Shown here piece by piece: positions 8,696 to 20,854 of a DNA stretch of 64,000 nucleotides (position 1 is the first letter of the stretch; each line of letters opens with the position of its first letter). Below the pieces are notes generated by a model. That model worked only from the letters and a program-made list of their open reading frames with translations. It did no database searches and had not been told where the DNA came from. The stretch is from Flavisolibacter longurius (GTDB taxonomy: Bacteria > Bacteroidota > Bacteroidia > Chitinophagales > Chitinophagaceae): the NCBI GenBank assembly GCA_014163555.1, contig JACJGO010000027.1, positions 1-64,000 of the forward strand, written 5' to 3'. The position numbers and the translations under genes were made by a program.

Positions 8696-9269
8696 TCGTA
8701 ATTGTTTAGGTAAAGGCTTCAAAGTTGATGAAATAGAGCGAGAAAAAACCCGTACAAATACGGAGAAGAGGTCTTGCTTGTTTTTTGTATTATTCAAAAC
8801 ATAAAATAGCTGAAGCTGTTTAGTAGGCTGTATTTTATATATGCAAAGGCACGACTAGAGAATTGCTATAGCTTACAACCTAAGATCTCATGCCATTCGA
8901 TCGGAAGCGACAAGGCATAAATTCGGATACCTGAAGCAGTTAACCCTTTGATATTTTAGATAGTAGCAGATTCAAGTTTGGTTTACAAAATCTTCCTTTC
9001 TCAGTTTTTTTTCAACAAAGCCAAAACTTATTATTAACCCTCAAAGACGCTCCTTCATAATCCTTAAAGCACAGCCCATACCCTTCAATACAAATTTTCT
9101 TTGCATTTATCCCACAACTAAAGTGTGACTTTGAAAGTGATGTAATTATTCATTCCGAAAAGAGACGCAACTGTTTTTGAGCAAACGTTTGCATCATCAA
9201 CACACTGGGGGAATGACTAGCTTGTCCACACAAATCAAACTTCACAAAACCATTCTAAATAAAAACGGA
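8696..9269. other. Divergent intergenic region (signalling operon / GH20)
   Basis: About 570 bp separates the minus-strand signalling operon from the plus-strand GH20 gene and must carry promoters in both directions. It is A+T-rich with no convincing gene. The only clear site is the LacI-type palindrome at 9181-9192. A frame open from 9177 into the GH20 gene would read through this palindrome and lacks a signal peptide at its start, so it is taken as leader. Confidence 0.5.
9181..9192. promoter_or_regulatory. LacI-type operator palindrome upstream of GH20
   Basis: GCAAACGTTTGC is a perfect 12-bp palindrome with a central CG, the typical core of LacI/GalR-family operators (consensus TGnAAnCGnTTnCA). 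It lies 78 bp upstream of the GH20 start codon, where a repressor or activator could act. Similar cores occur upstream of GH95 (11846) and of the second susC (24903 and 24960). No LacI-family gene is present in the window. Confidence 0.6.
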
Positions 9270-11111
9270 ATGAAATTACACGCATTGAAAAGAATTGTTT
9301 ACATCTCTGCACTTTTTATCACAATTAACGCTACGGCACAAACCAACCTTTCGCTAATCCCGCTACCCAAAACCATTGTAGAGAAGAAAGGCAGTTTTGT
9401 GTTGAATGGAACGGTACGTCTTTACCATCCCAAAAATGTTTCCTCTTCGCTGGTAGCCCTGGCTCTCGCCGGCGTTCGCGATGCCAGCGGACTGCAACTG
9501 CAGGCAAGTACCGGTGTTGCACCGGCAAAAAACGGTAAAGCCATCAGCCTGCAGTTGGATAATTCTATCGGGCACGAAGAAGGTTATGTGCTGGATGTAA
9601 CGCCATCTGCCATCCTTATCAAAGCCAAAAATGAAGCCGGCTTGTTTTATGGTGTGCAAACATTATTGCAACTGATCCCGGTAGAAGGTGCCGCGGCCCT
9701 TCCGGCGGTGCACATTGAGGACGAACCCCGCTTTGCCTGGCGCGGGATGATGATGGATCCCTGCCGGCACATATGGTCGGTAGACTTTATCAAAAAATTC
9801 ATTGACCAACTGGCCTACCACAAGCTCAATAAATTTCACTGGCATCTGACCGAAGACCAGGGCTGGCGCATCGAGATCAAAAAATATCCCCGATTGCAAA
9901 CGGTAGCCGCGTATCGCAACGGAACGCAGGTGGGCTACGACCGAAAAAAAACGGACAGCATTCGCTACGGCGGCTACTATACGCAGGAGCAGATTAAAGA
10001 GGTGGTGGCCTATGCCGCCGCCCGTTACATTGAAGTGATTCCTGAAATTGAAATGCCGGGCCATTCGGTGGCGGCAGTAACAGCGTACCCCTACCTGGCC
10101 TGCAACGAAGTGAGTTTTGAAACCGGCAAACCACACGAAGTACGGCAGGTGTGGGGAGTATCCAGAGACATCTACTGCGCCGGCAACGATTCGGTGTTTA
10201 CATTTTTGCAGGATGTGCTCAGCGAAGTCATGCCGCTGTTTCCCTCAAAATTCTTGCACATTGGTGGCGACGAAGCGCCGCACGAGGCCTGGGCCAAGTG
10301 TGCCAAATGCCAGCAGCGCATGAAGGCCGAAGGCCTGAAAAACGAAGCCGAGCTGCAAAGCTGGTTTGTGCGCCGCATGGAAAAATTCATCAATGCCAGG
10401 GGTAAACGCATTATCGGTTGGGAGGAGATTATGCAGGGCGGTCTTTCGCCTACCGCAACGGTGCAATCCTGGCTGGGCACAAAGAGCGGCATCACCGCAG
10501 CAAAGATGGGCAACGACATCATCATGTCGCCCTACTCCCACATGTACTTCGACGGCTACCAGGCCGAATCGAAAATAGAACCGCAGGCCATCGGTTACTG
10601 GGTACCGCTGGATACGGCCTATGCGTTTGACCCCCGCCACCCGCAGATGAGCGATGACGATGCCAAACGGTTGCTGGGAGTGCAGGCCAATGTGTGGACG
10701 GAGTTTATAAAAACGGAACCCTATTTCCAGTACATGGTATATCCCCGGATGGATGCCCTGGCGGAAGTTGCCTGGACGCCACGGGAGAAAAAAAACTTCA
10801 CCCAATTTCAGCAGCGCCTGCAAACCCAACTGAAACGGTACGACCGCTGGAACATAGGGTACCGCATTCCGGCGCCTTTGCCTAGCGCCAGCTATGCTGC
10901 CGACAGTACGGCCACCCTTTCGTTGCAAAACCGGGCCGCTGGCGGCGTTGTTCGCTACGAACTGAATAATGAAAAAGTAACAGCGCAATCGCCGGTGTAT
11001 ACGTCGCCCCTTACCCTGAAGAAAGGGGAGGTGCTGCACTTTGCTGCGTTTCCGGCTAACGGAGGCCAAAGCTCTACGGAGTATTACCCCAAAAAGCCAC
11101 AAAAGAAATAA
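9270..11111 (+). CDS. Beta-N-acetylhexosaminidase, GH20, secreted
   Basis: This 613-residue enzyme would release terminal beta-linked GlcNAc or GalNAc by substrate-assisted catalysis. Its signal peptide ends FITINATAQ. A GH20b N-domain spans about 25-150 and the TIM barrel about 155-500, with RGMMMDPCRH, HWHLTEDQGWRIEIKKYP and the catalytic Asp334-Glu335 pair in HIGGDEAPHEAW. A C-terminal beta-domain of the chitobiase/Fn3 type ends the protein. The ATG at 9270 is preferred to 9177 because it gives the signal peptide and leaves the operator in the leader. It has its own terminator at 11130 and seems to be a single-gene unit. Confidence 0.93.
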   Translation: MKLHALKRIVYISALFITINATAQTNLSLIPLPKTIVEKKGSFVLNGTVRLYHPKNVSSSLVALALAGVRDASGLQLQASTGVAPAKNGKAISLQLDNSIGHEEGYVLDVTPSAILIKAKNEAGLFYGVQTLLQLIPVEGAAALPAVHIEDEPRFAWRGMMMDPCRHIWSVDFIKKFIDQLAYHKLNKFHWHLTEDQGWRIEIKKYPRLQTVAAYRNGTQVGYDRKKTDSIRYGGYYTQEQIKEVVAYAAARYIEVIPEIEMPGHSVAAVTAYPYLACNEVSFETGKPHEVRQVWGVSRDIYCAGNDSVFTFLQDVLSEVMPLFPSKFLHIGGDEAPHEAWAKCAKCQQRMKAEGLKNEAELQSWFVRRMEKFINARGKRIIGWEEIMQGGLSPTATVQSWLGTKSGITAAKMGNDIIMSPYSHMYFDGYQAESKIEPQAIGYWVPLDTAYAFDPRHPQMSDDDAKRLLGVQANVWTEFIKTEPYFQYMVYPRMDALAEVAWTPREKKNFTQFQQRLQTQLKRYDRWNIGYRIPAPLPSASYAADSTATLSLQNRAAGGVVRYELNNEKVTAQSPVYTSPLTLKKGEVLHFAAFPANGGQSSTEYYPKKPQKK

Positions 11112-11129
11112 ACAGTCTTTCCACTTTAC

Positions 11130-11167
11130 AAGACAACTCCACAAAAATGCGGAGTTGTCTTTTTTTA
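11130..11167 (+). terminator. Terminator after GH20
   Basis: AAGACAACTCC at 11130-11140 pairs with GGAGTTGTCTT at 11151-11161 across a 10-nt loop and is followed by a T tract to 11167. It begins 18 bp after the GH20 stop codon. Confidence 0.9.
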
Positions 11168-11228
11168 TGCCTGCTCCAGTATTTGTCTCTAAGGAAATGG
11201 GTTTTCAAATAGGATCGGAAATGCCAGA

Positions 11229-11581
11229 TCATATCAGGGTCACCACTTTATTAAATAGTGGTTCAGGCTTTCCAAATAGATGTTCGAACGCCAATCGATT
11301 AACCGGCGATGGTTCTAGAAAAAAGTGGCCGTATGTGGAGAGTTCTTTTGTAACCTCCCGGCCAAACGCTGAAAGCAAAGCGGGTTTCTGATTGCTTCCA
11401 GCTCTATCGCCATTTCATAAAAACCAGGTTTGCCATCCGGTATATGATGGATCGCAGGCCAGGGTGTAAAACCCCTGTCTTCGCAAACGGTAAGCAAACT
11501 GGTGGCTGTTTTGTTCTGGTCATCCATTCTATTTCTTCCCTGCAACATTTGTTGCATATACGGCCCCATTTTTCTTCCCAT
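11229..11581 (-). pseudogene. Frameshifted small gene of unknown function
   Basis: Minus-strand coding character runs in two successive frames. The first frame, from a possible start at 11581 (MGRKMGPYMQQMLQGRNRM), reads through VCEDRGFTPWPAIHHIPDG and FYEMAIELEAIRN. Near 11385-11400 the sensible reading moves to another frame, which continues with SAFGREVTKELSTYGHFFLE and PVNRLAFEHLFGK and stops at 11229-11231 (VVTLI then stop). Joined, the two parts give a protein of about 117 residues. I do not recognise the family. The change of frame suggests a recent one- or two-base indel or a sequencing error. Confidence 0.5.
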
Positions 11582-11882
11582 AAAAACATTTGTGCTATTG
11601 GTTTACACAAATGAGCGAGCCTTCGGTGCCTCATAAAACTAGTTTTGAACAGGATAACAAAGCTTTGGCGAAGGATGATAACCGGAGCTTTAAGAGAGTA
11701 ATTGTGGACTACGGAAAGAAGTAGCCAGTGAGAGCATCCAAAAATCCGGAACGTGGCTTAAAGTATAAAACCCGGTTATTCCCGGAAGGCCGCCTGGACC
11801 TTTCCGACACTAAATATACAATCATTGATAATCAACTGCCTTTGATGTAAACGATTTCTCGTATAGCAATCAACTACACGCC
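11582..11882. other. Non-coding stretch with possible gene debris before GH95
   Basis: No intact gene is visible. Two short plus-strand frames look weakly coding: one ending in RSFKRVIVDYGKK then stop near 11723, and one carrying RGLKYKTRLFPEG and [14 protein letters not shown] then stop at about 11850. The terminator at 11883 follows directly, as if a plus-strand gene once ended here. The assignment is too weak to call a gene. Confidence 0.3.
11846..11859. promoter_or_regulatory. Probable LacI-type operator upstream of GH95
   Basis: TGTAAACGATTTCT matches 13 of 14 positions of the LacI/GalR operator consensus TGnAAnCGnTTnCA. It lies about 150 bp upstream of the GH95 start, but on the far side of the terminator hairpin at 11883. 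If transcription starts upstream of that hairpin, the hairpin would lie in the leader. The site is judged by consensus match only. Confidence 0.4.
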
Positions 11883-11910
11883 GTCCGCTGTTTTTACAGC
11901 GGACTTTTTT
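11883..11910 (+). terminator. Strong terminator hairpin upstream of GH95
   Basis: GTCCGCTGT at 11883-11891 pairs with ACAGCGGAC at 11896-11904 across TTTT and is followed by six T residues. No intact plus-strand gene ends just before it. It either belonged to a gene now lost or acts as an attenuator in the GH95 leader. Confidence 0.8.
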
Positions 11911-12008
11911 ACACAAAAAGGATGGTGTATTTTAAACGAGAGATTACCCGGAAGAAAAAAGACAACCACCATACAGGTGGCTTCCAAAAAGGGCAACAGG
12001 AAAAAAGA

Positions 12009-14465
12009 ATGAGAGCACTGCTTTTGATTTTTATTGTTGTAACACAGATTGGCTATGCACAAAACACTGCTTCGCTGAAGCTGTGGTACCGGCAGCCTGC
12101 CGGTACGGTTTGGGAAAATGCTCTGCCGGTTGGCAATGGTCGCATTGGGGCCATGGTTTATGGCAATGTGGAAACGGAAACGATTCAACTAAACGAACAC
12201 ACATTGTGGAGTGGAGGCCCTAATCGAAACGATAACCCGCTTGTTCGGGATTCGCTGTCCTACCTGCGCCAATTGATCTTCAGCGGCCGGCAGAAAGAGG
12301 CGGAAGCAATGGCAAACCGGGTCATCATCAGTAAGGGCTCGCACGGGCAAATGTTTTTGCCGCTGGGTGAAATAAAGCTGGCCTTTCCCGGACATGAACC
12401 TTATACCGAATACTACCGCGAACTGAATATTGAAACCGCCATTGCCAAAACTGTTTATACCGTAAATGGTGTAACCTATACCCGGGAGGTTTTGACCTCC
12501 CTGCCAGACCGGGTGCTGGTCATACACCTCAAGGCAAGCCAGCCGGAACGATTGAATTTTACAGCATTTTTTAAACCCTCTCTGCCCGGTGCCCTGCAGA
12601 CGGTTGCGGCCGGCCAGCTTCATTTGGCAGGAACCACTATCGACCATGAAGGCGTAAAAGGTGCTGTTCGGTACAAAGCCCTTTCCCAAATAAAAACAGA
12701 GGATGGTACAGTGCAGGCAACAGATACTGCACTGCATGTAAAAGGCGCCACCACCGCTACGCTTTATGTTTCCATCGCCACAAATTTCAGGCGCTACAAC
12801 GATCTTGGCGGTGATGAAAGCCGGCTTGCGGAAAGCCATCTTGCCAAAGCCGTTAAAAAGCCCTTTGCGCTTCTTGCCAAAGAACACAAAAAAGCCTACC
12901 AGCAGTATTTCAACAGGGTAAAGCTGGACCTGGGATCTACTGCGGCCGCTTTTCTTCCCACTGATGAACGGCTGAAAAACTTTCGCTCAGGCAACGACCC
13001 GCACCTGGCAGCACTTTATTTCCAATACGGCCGTTACCTCCTGATTTCTTCTTCGCAACCGGATGGCCAACCGGCCAATCTGCAGGGCATTTGGAATAAT
13101 AAAGTCCGTCCTCCCTGGGACAGCAAGTACACCATCAACATCAACGCACAAATGAATTACTGGCCGGCAGAAAAAACAGCCCTGCCCGAGCTGCACCAGC
13201 CTTTTTTGCAAATGGTGAAAGAAATGTCGCTTACCGGGCAGCAAACTGCAAGCGGCATGTATGGCGCCAGGGGATGGATGGCCCATCACAACACCGATAT
13301 CTGGCGGGCCACCGGTGCCGTGGATGGTGCTTTCTGGGGCGCCTGGGTGAATGGCGGCGGCTGGACCAGTCAGCACCTGTGGGAGCATTACCTCTACAAG
13401 GGTGATAAAACATACCTGGCTTCGGTTTACCCGGCGCTGAAAGGGGCCGCCCTGTTTTATGTTGACTTTTTAGTGGAGCATCCCAGCCGCCGGTGGCTGG
13501 TGATCAACCCGGATCAGTCGCCGGAAAATGCTCCCCAGGCGCACGGAGGCTCTTCGCTGGATGCCGGCACTACTATGACCAATCAAATCATCTTCGATGT
13601 GTTTAGCACGGTAATGCAGGCAGCGCATATTTTAAAGATAGATACCGCTTTTAGCGACACCTTGCTGAAACTGCGGAGCCGTCTGCCCCCGATGCAGGTG
13701 GGACGGCACGGGCAATTGCAGGAGTGGCTGGATGATGTGGACGATCCGCAGGACAAGCACCGCCACATTTCGCACCTGTATGGATTGGCGCCGGCGGCAC
13801 AGATATCGCCTTACCGTACGCCGCAATTATATAGCGCTGCCAAAACCACGCTCCAGCACCGGGGCGATGTTTCTACCGGCTGGAGTATGGGCTGGAAGGT
13901 ATCGTGGTGGGCTAGACTGCTGGACGGCAACCATGCATATAAACTCATTCAGGACCAACTGACGCCAGTGGGCACCAACGAAGGCGGCGGCGGTACCTAC
14001 AACAACCTGTTTGATGCCCATCCACCCTTCCAGATCGATGGCAATTTTGGCTGTACTTCCGGCATTGCCGAAATGCTGCTGCAAACTGCAGATGGCCATT
14101 TATTTTTACTTCCGGCCCTTCCCGATGTTTGGAAGAAGAGCGGCAGCGTAAGCGGCTTGCGGGCCCGTGGCGGTTTTGAACTGGTAAAGCTGGCTTGGAA
14201 AGAAGGAAAAGTGACAGAGGCCGTCATTCGTTCCCATTTGGGCGGCAACCTGCGCCTAAGGGTACCAAACGCATTACGATTAAAGAACGGCGCTGCACTG
14301 AAAAAGGCCAGGGGTGAAAACCGCAATCCTTTTTACCGGGTTGAAGCTATTGCGGCGCCGTTGATTGCAGCGAAAGCGGTTGTAACCTTGCCGGTACTGC
14401 CCGAAACGGTTGTTTATGATCTGCCCACAATGAAGGGGCAGTTGCTGACTTTATTAGCAGAATAA
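12009..14465 (+). CDS. GH95 family alpha-L-fucosidase / alpha-L-galactosidase, secreted
   Basis: This 818-residue inverting enzyme of GH95 has a signal peptide ending VVTQIGYAQ. The N-terminal beta-sandwich starts [20 protein letters not shown] and carries [10 protein letters not shown]. The (alpha/alpha)6 barrel holds Asn377/Asn379 in [11 protein letters not shown], Glu506 in NPDQSPEN and Asp677 in [10 protein letters not shown]. By family knowledge these correspond to the base-activating Asn pair, the general acid and an essential Asp. GH95 members cleave alpha-1,2-fucose or alpha-L-galactose, the latter in complex arabinoxylans. The ATG at 12009 gives the signal peptide. It lies 55 bp upstream of the esterase gene and may share its transcript. 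Confidence 0.92.
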   Translation: MRALLLIFIVVTQIGYAQNTASLKLWYRQPAGTVWENALPVGNGRIGAMVYGNVETETIQLNEHTLWSGGPNRNDNPLVRDSLSYLRQLIFSGRQKEAEAMANRVIISKGSHGQMFLPLGEIKLAFPGHEPYTEYYRELNIETAIAKTVYTVNGVTYTREVLTSLPDRVLVIHLKASQPERLNFTAFFKPSLPGALQTVAAGQLHLAGTTIDHEGVKGAVRYKALSQIKTEDGTVQATDTALHVKGATTATLYVSIATNFRRYNDLGGDESRLAESHLAKAVKKPFALLAKEHKKAYQQYFNRVKLDLGSTAAAFLPTDERLKNFRSGNDPHLAALYFQYGRYLLISSSQPDGQPANLQGIWNNKVRPPWDSKYTININAQMNYWPAEKTALPELHQPFLQMVKEMSLTGQQTASGMYGARGWMAHHNTDIWRATGAVDGAFWGAWVNGGGWTSQHLWEHYLYKGDKTYLASVYPALKGAALFYVDFLVEHPSRRWLVINPDQSPENAPQAHGGSSLDAGTTMTNQIIFDVFSTVMQAAHILKIDTAFSDTLLKLRSRLPPMQVGRHGQLQEWLDDVDDPQDKHRHISHLYGLAPAAQISPYRTPQLYSAAKTTLQHRGDVSTGWSMGWKVSWWARLLDGNHAYKLIQDQLTPVGTNEGGGGTYNNLFDAHPPFQIDGNFGCTSGIAEMLLQTADGHLFLLPALPDVWKKSGSVSGLRARGGFELVKLAWKEGKVTEAVIRSHLGGNLRLRVPNALRLKNGAALKKARGENRNPFYRVEAIAAPLIAAKAVVTLPVLPETVVYDLPTMKGQLLTLLAE

Positions 14466-14502
14466 TTTTTTCCGATTTGGCATTTTCGCTACAAGAAGTT
14501 GA

Positions 14503-16497
<1,995 letters not shown>

Positions 16498-16562
16498 GCT
16501 TCCGGTGTCGAAAACATGTTTGCATTCACTATCATTTTTATAAAAAGGCCAATAGCTCTTTC

Positions 16563-16583
16563 AAAAAAGCCGTTGGCTTTTTT
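16563..16583. terminator. Bidirectional terminator between convergent esterase and hybrid regulator genes
   Basis: AAAAAAGCC at 16563-16571 and GGCTTTTTT at 16575-16583 form a 9-bp stem with a GTT loop, carrying A and T tracts on both sides. It lies 65 bp after the esterase stop and 125 bp before the regulator stop, so it can serve both strands. Confidence 0.75.
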
Positions 16584-16708
16584 CTATCCGCTGGCTCAGA
16601 ATTTTTTTACTAAATGCAGAACAGTCTTTGTAAGTAAACACGATTATTATGTAAATGTCTTTTATTATTTTGTCAATATAACACCCATCCCTAACCGCAG
16701 TTTCTTTG

Positions 16709-19700
16709 CTAACTTTCTACTGCTTTCGGATCTTCTTCTTTTCGCATCTTGGTCATGTACTCCGAAGGCAACAAACCATATTTTGCTTTGAACGATTTGG
16801 CAAAATAGTTGGGTGTGGAGAACCCGGCAGAATACGCTACCTGCGCAACATTCATGTCGCTTTTTTCAAGCATAACGGCTGCTTTTTCAAGCTTTACCGA
16901 ACGGATATATTCCACCGGCGTTTGTCCTGTCAGTTCCAGCAGCCTGCTGTAAAGTGTACTGCGGCTCATGCCCACATGGCGGCTTAATTCTTCCACCGAT
17001 AATTGTGAGTTGGTCAGGTTTTCTTCGAGGTAAACGGCAATGGTTTGCAACAGCTTTTCATCGGCCGATTGAAACGCAGCTTCAGGTGCCAGTACCTTGA
17101 TTTGTTTGGTATATGTATTCTTCAGCACGTTGTTCAGGTGCAGCGTGTTCCTGATCTTTATGTTCAGCACTTCGAAATTGAAAGGTTTGGTCACATAATC
17201 ATTGGCGCCGGTTTGCAAACCTTTTACCTGGTCTTCTTCGGCGGTTAAGGCTGTCAGTAAAATCACCGGGATATGCCCTGTGCGTTTATCAGCTTTTATT
17301 TTGCGGCAAAAACGAATGCCGTCCATCACCGGCATGCTTACATCACTGACAATCAATTGCGGGTGATGGGCCAACGCTTTTTGCCAGCCTTCTTTGCCAT
17401 TGGCAGCTTCCAGTACCTTGTAATGAAGCCGCAAATTGTCCTTCAGGTAAAACCGGAAATCATCGTTGTCTTCTACCAGTAAAATAACCGGCTTTTCGGT
17501 TGCATCAGAGGTAGCATTAGCAAAGGATGCTTCCCCATCATCATTGGATAGCGCAATGGTTTCTGCCGTTGTTAGCGGCAGGGTTTCCGCCAGGGGTTCC
17601 AATGGAAGCAAGAGGGTAAATGTTGTTCCTTTTTCCAGTTCGCTGTCAACTGTAATGGTGCCGCCATGAAGCTTGACAAACTCCCTGGTAATGGAAAGGC
17701 CAATGCCCGTACCCTGGTTTAAAATAGCAACGGGTGTGGAGGATTGAAAAAAGGTTTCAAAGATCTTTTCTTTTTTGTCGGCCGGTATGCCAATGCCCGA
17801 ATCGCATACTTTCAGGCATATCCCTTTTCCGGAAGCTTCAGCAACATTTTCTCTTTCTTCCACCAGGAGGCGAATGCTTCCTCCCAGCAGGGTAAACTTA
17901 AAGGCGTTGGAAAGAAGATTGAAAAGAATGCGTTCGAGTTTGTCGTGATCAAACCGGGTAAAATAACAAGGTAGCTGGCTCTTCACTTCAAAATGGATTT
18001 CTTTTCTTTCCGCAAGGTCTTTGAAGGAATCGCTTACTTCTTCCACAAACGCCACCAGGTTTCCTTCCGTTGCATTCAGCTGCAATTCCTGCTCTTCCAT
18101 TTTACGAAAATCAAGAAGTTGGTTTACCAGGTTAAGGAGGCGTTTGGCGTTGCGTTTCACCAGTCCCAGATGCACAGCCGCCGTAGTGTTTTTTTGTTGC
18201 TGCAACAAGGTTTCCACCGGCCCAAGGATAAGTGAAATGGGCGTCCGGAATTCATGACTCAGATTGGTCAGGAATTTAATCTTCAGCAAGTCCAGTTCAT
18301 GAATTCGTTCCGCTTCTTTTCGTGCCTGCTCTGTTTTCATTTTTTCCTGCTCAAGGGCAAACTTTCGTTTTAGCTTTTGAATGCCTTTGTGCCGGATAAA
18401 CAGCAGGGTGCCCAAAGTAAGCAAGGCATAAGCAATGTAGGCGTAGGTTGTTCGCCAAAATGGCGGGTGAACTTGAATGCGGATAACAGCACCCTGCTCG
18501 TTCCAAACGCCATCGTTGTTGCTGGCTTTAACCCGGAAGGTATAGGTGCCGGGATCAAGGTTAGTATAGGCGGCTGTAGTGGCATTGCCCACATAATTCC
18601 AGGATTTATCAAACCCCTCCAGCCTGTAGGCATATTGGTTTTGTCCCGCCGCGGTATAAGAAAGGCCAACATAACGCAAGGCAAAACTTTGCCCGTAGGT
18701 TACGTTGATCTCATCGGCAATGGAAATATGGGTTTGCAGCGGGCCGTCTTCTGTGGGAGAAACCGACTGGTTGGCAACGGTTAGTCCTGTGAGCAACACA
18801 GCCGGAATGTTGTTGTTCTTTTTCAGGTAGGCGGTAGTAAAAGAATGAAAGCCTTCCAGCCCGCCAAACAACACATTGCCGTTGGAGAGCAGCAGACCCG
18901 CCCCGCGAACGAAGTTGTTTTGCTGTACACCGTTGTGATGATTAAAGTTGCTGATCTTATTTGTATCCGGTTCAATGGCGCTGATGCCTTTGTTCGAACT
19001 CACCCATTTGCGTCCATTGCTGTCTTCGATGATCTTGTAAACTGCATTGTTCTGCAGGCCGTCTTTTTCAGAAAGCACGGTAATAACTCCGGTTTGCCGG
19101 TTCAGAATGCCGATGCCGCCACCAAGGGTTCCCGCCCAAATGTTGCCGGCACGGTCTTCCAGTAAGGTTTGCACTTTATCGTTCGGGAGCTTGCTGTTTT
19201 CGGTATGGTAAATTGCAAACTTTTTTGTTTGTATGTTGTAGCTGGCAATGCCGCCGCCATGGGTGGCCAGCCAGATATTCCCAGTCCTGTCTTCAATTAT
19301 ATCCCGTATAAAACCATTGATCGGCAAAAGCACATCAAGCGGTGTTTTTGGCGCCGGTGTCAGTCGGAATTTTACCTTCCGGTTTTTATCCAGCACATTG
19401 ATCCCATCGCCGTTTGTGCCCAGCCAGAGATTGCCGGCACGGTCTTCCATGGTACAGAAAATGTCGTTTGAATTCAGGTCCTGCGGGTTAGGCCCTTTCA
19501 GCAGTTGCGCAACCTTGCCAGAGCGGGGTTCAAAGATGAACAGACCATCGCCATAACTGCCTACATAAAGCTGCCCGGCCTTGCTCATGGTCAGCGACAG
19601 CACGGGACGATGATTTCCGCCACCAGGCCTTTTTGAGGAGAGCGGAAGCTGCTGAAACCATCTTGTTTGCTGGTCATAAAGACTGAGACCTGCTTCGGTG

Positions 19701-20854
19701 CCCACAAACACCCGTCCGTCCGGCGCTTCGGCAAATGTGTTTACCATGGGTGAGTTCAAGCCTTTTGCATCAAAGACATGGCTTTGAATATGGCTGAACA
19801 GATTCAGGTTTTTGTCGTACTTGTTTACCCCATTGCCCGGCGTACCAAACCAGAAGATGCCTTCTTTATCAAGCCAGAGACTGCGCACAGTTGGTGCACT
19901 GAGGCTGTGAATATTCCGTTGGTCATGCGTAAACCGCCTTGCCTGTCCGGATTTTGTATCAAACAATAAAACGCCGTTGCCGGTAGCCAGCCAGAGTTTG
20001 TCCTTGTCAACTCCAATGTTATTGATGTAATTGGCGCTTTGCATGAGATGAAGGCTTTGCTTCTCGTGCCGGAAGTTTACAAACGACGAACGGCCGGGAA
20101 CCAGTTTGCTCAATCCTCTGTCGGTGCCGACCCACAGATTGCCGGCTCCGTCTTCGACAATAGCATTTACCTCGTTTCCGGCAAGGCTTTGGGTGTCGCT
20201 ATCGCTGTGCAGGAATTGCCGGGTAGTGTTTGTTGCGGGATTGTATTGCCAAAGGCCTTCGCTCGTGCCGATCCAGATCTGTTTTTTGCGGTCTTCCAAA
20301 AAGCAAATGCTGTGCAGGGTAGATGTTGAACCGGTTAATCTTGATGGAAGCCTGATGCGGCTGATTTTTCCTGTTTTCGGATCGAGTCGGTTAACGCCGT
20401 TGTAATGCCCGATCCAGAGATTGCCGGTATGATCGCTGAGGATTGCCCTGATAACATTGTTGTCAATGCTGTTGCCGGAGTTATTTGCCGGAAAGGTGAA
20501 AAAAGCATCTGTCTTCCGGTCGTACAGGCTTAACGATCCGCCACTGGTACCCACCCAAATATTACCGGTTTTGTCTTCGTGCAGCGAAAGAATTTCATTT
20601 GCCTGGAGGCTGGATTTATCACCCGGTTTATGCCGGTAAGCCGTAAAGTGGTTGCCGTCAAATTTATTCAGGCCGTCTTCTGTACCAAACCACATAAAGC
20701 CGTACCGGTCTTTTATAATCGCATTCACCGTGTTCGACGATAAACCGTCTTTAGTGGTGAGGACTGTAAAGTTGATGTTTGGCTGTTGTGCAACAGCAAT
20801 CTGCGCAAGCAGAAAGGCTGAAAAGAGCAGCAGCAGAAATCGAACGTTTCTCAT
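16709..20854 (-). CDS. Hybrid two-component system regulator (HTCS) with Reg_prop propeller sensor
   Basis: This single-protein signalling system of about 1381 residues has a signal peptide (ending IAVAQQ) and a periplasmic sensor of two seven-bladed propellers built from Reg_prop repeats (for example EDRTGNIWLATHGGGIASYN) over about 25-690. A Y_Y_Y domain and a transmembrane helix near 795-815 follow. The histidine kinase part has NLSHEFRTPISLILGP near residue 868 and an ATPase domain with GTGIGLSITREFVKLHGG. The receiver (from about 1121) carries the phospho-acceptor in VSDVSMPVMDG, and an AraC-type helix-turn-helix forms the C-terminus. HTCS proteins bind an oligosaccharide directly and activate the adjacent utilization locus. 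The divergent GH43/GH51 genes are the obvious targets. Start taken at ATG 20854. Confidence 0.96.
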   Translation of the reverse strand: MRNVRFLLLLFSAFLLAQIAVAQQPNINFTVLTTKDGLSSNTVNAIIKDRYGFMWFGTEDGLNKFDGNHFTAYRHKPGDKSSLQANEILSLHEDKTGNIWVGTSGGSLSLYDRKTDAFFTFPANNSGNSIDNNVIRAILSDHTGNLWIGHYNGVNRLDPKTGKISRIRLPSRLTGSTSTLHSICFLEDRKKQIWIGTSEGLWQYNPATNTTRQFLHSDSDTQSLAGNEVNAIVEDGAGNLWVGTDRGLSKLVPGRSSFVNFRHEKQSLHLMQSANYINNIGVDKDKLWLATGNGVLLFDTKSGQARRFTHDQRNIHSLSAPTVRSLWLDKEGIFWFGTPGNGVNKYDKNLNLFSHIQSHVFDAKGLNSPMVNTFAEAPDGRVFVGTEAGLSLYDQQTRWFQQLPLSSKRPGGGNHRPVLSLTMSKAGQLYVGSYGDGLFIFEPRSGKVAQLLKGPNPQDLNSNDIFCTMEDRAGNLWLGTNGDGINVLDKNRKVKFRLTPAPKTPLDVLLPINGFIRDIIEDRTGNIWLATHGGGIASYNIQTKKFAIYHTENSKLPNDKVQTLLEDRAGNIWAGTLGGGIGILNRQTGVITVLSEKDGLQNNAVYKIIEDSNGRKWVSSNKGISAIEPDTNKISNFNHHNGVQQNNFVRGAGLLLSNGNVLFGGLEGFHSFTTAYLKKNNNIPAVLLTGLTVANQSVSPTEDGPLQTHISIADEINVTYGQSFALRYVGLSYTAAGQNQYAYRLEGFDKSWNYVGNATTAAYTNLDPGTYTFRVKASNNDGVWNEQGAVIRIQVHPPFWRTTYAYIAYALLTLGTLLFIRHKGIQKLKRKFALEQEKMKTEQARKEAERIHELDLLKIKFLTNLSHEFRTPISLILGPVETLLQQQKNTTAAVHLGLVKRNAKRLLNLVNQLLDFRKMEEQELQLNATEGNLVAFVEEVSDSFKDLAERKEIHFEVKSQLPCYFTRFDHDKLERILFNLLSNAFKFTLLGGSIRLLVEERENVAEASGKGICLKVCDSGIGIPADKKEKIFETFFQSSTPVAILNQGTGIGLSITREFVKLHGGTITVDSELEKGTTFTLLLPLEPLAETLPLTTAETIALSNDDGEASFANATSDATEKPVILLVEDNDDFRFYLKDNLRLHYKVLEAANGKEGWQKALAHHPQLIVSDVSMPVMDGIRFCRKIKADKRTGHIPVILLTALTAEEDQVKGLQTGANDYVTKPFNFEVLNIKIRNTLHLNNVLKNTYTKQIKVLAPEAAFQSADEKLLQTIAVYLEENLTNSQLSVEELSRHVGMSRSTLYSRLLELTGQTPVEYIRSVKLEKAAVMLEKSDMNVAQVAYSAGFSTPNYFAKSFKAKYGLLPSEYMTKMRKEEDPKAVES

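Noticed and set aside
9177-9269. N-terminal extension of the GH20 gene from 9177
   Set aside because: It would place the LacI-type palindrome inside the coding region and put 31 residues before a clear signal peptide. The start at 9270 is more plausible.
10245-11144. Long minus-strand frame of 299 codons opposite GH20
   Set aside because: It is the antisense shadow of the GH20 gene. Its translation has no domain and is rich in Arg, Gly, His and Cys in a way typical of reverse-strand reading.
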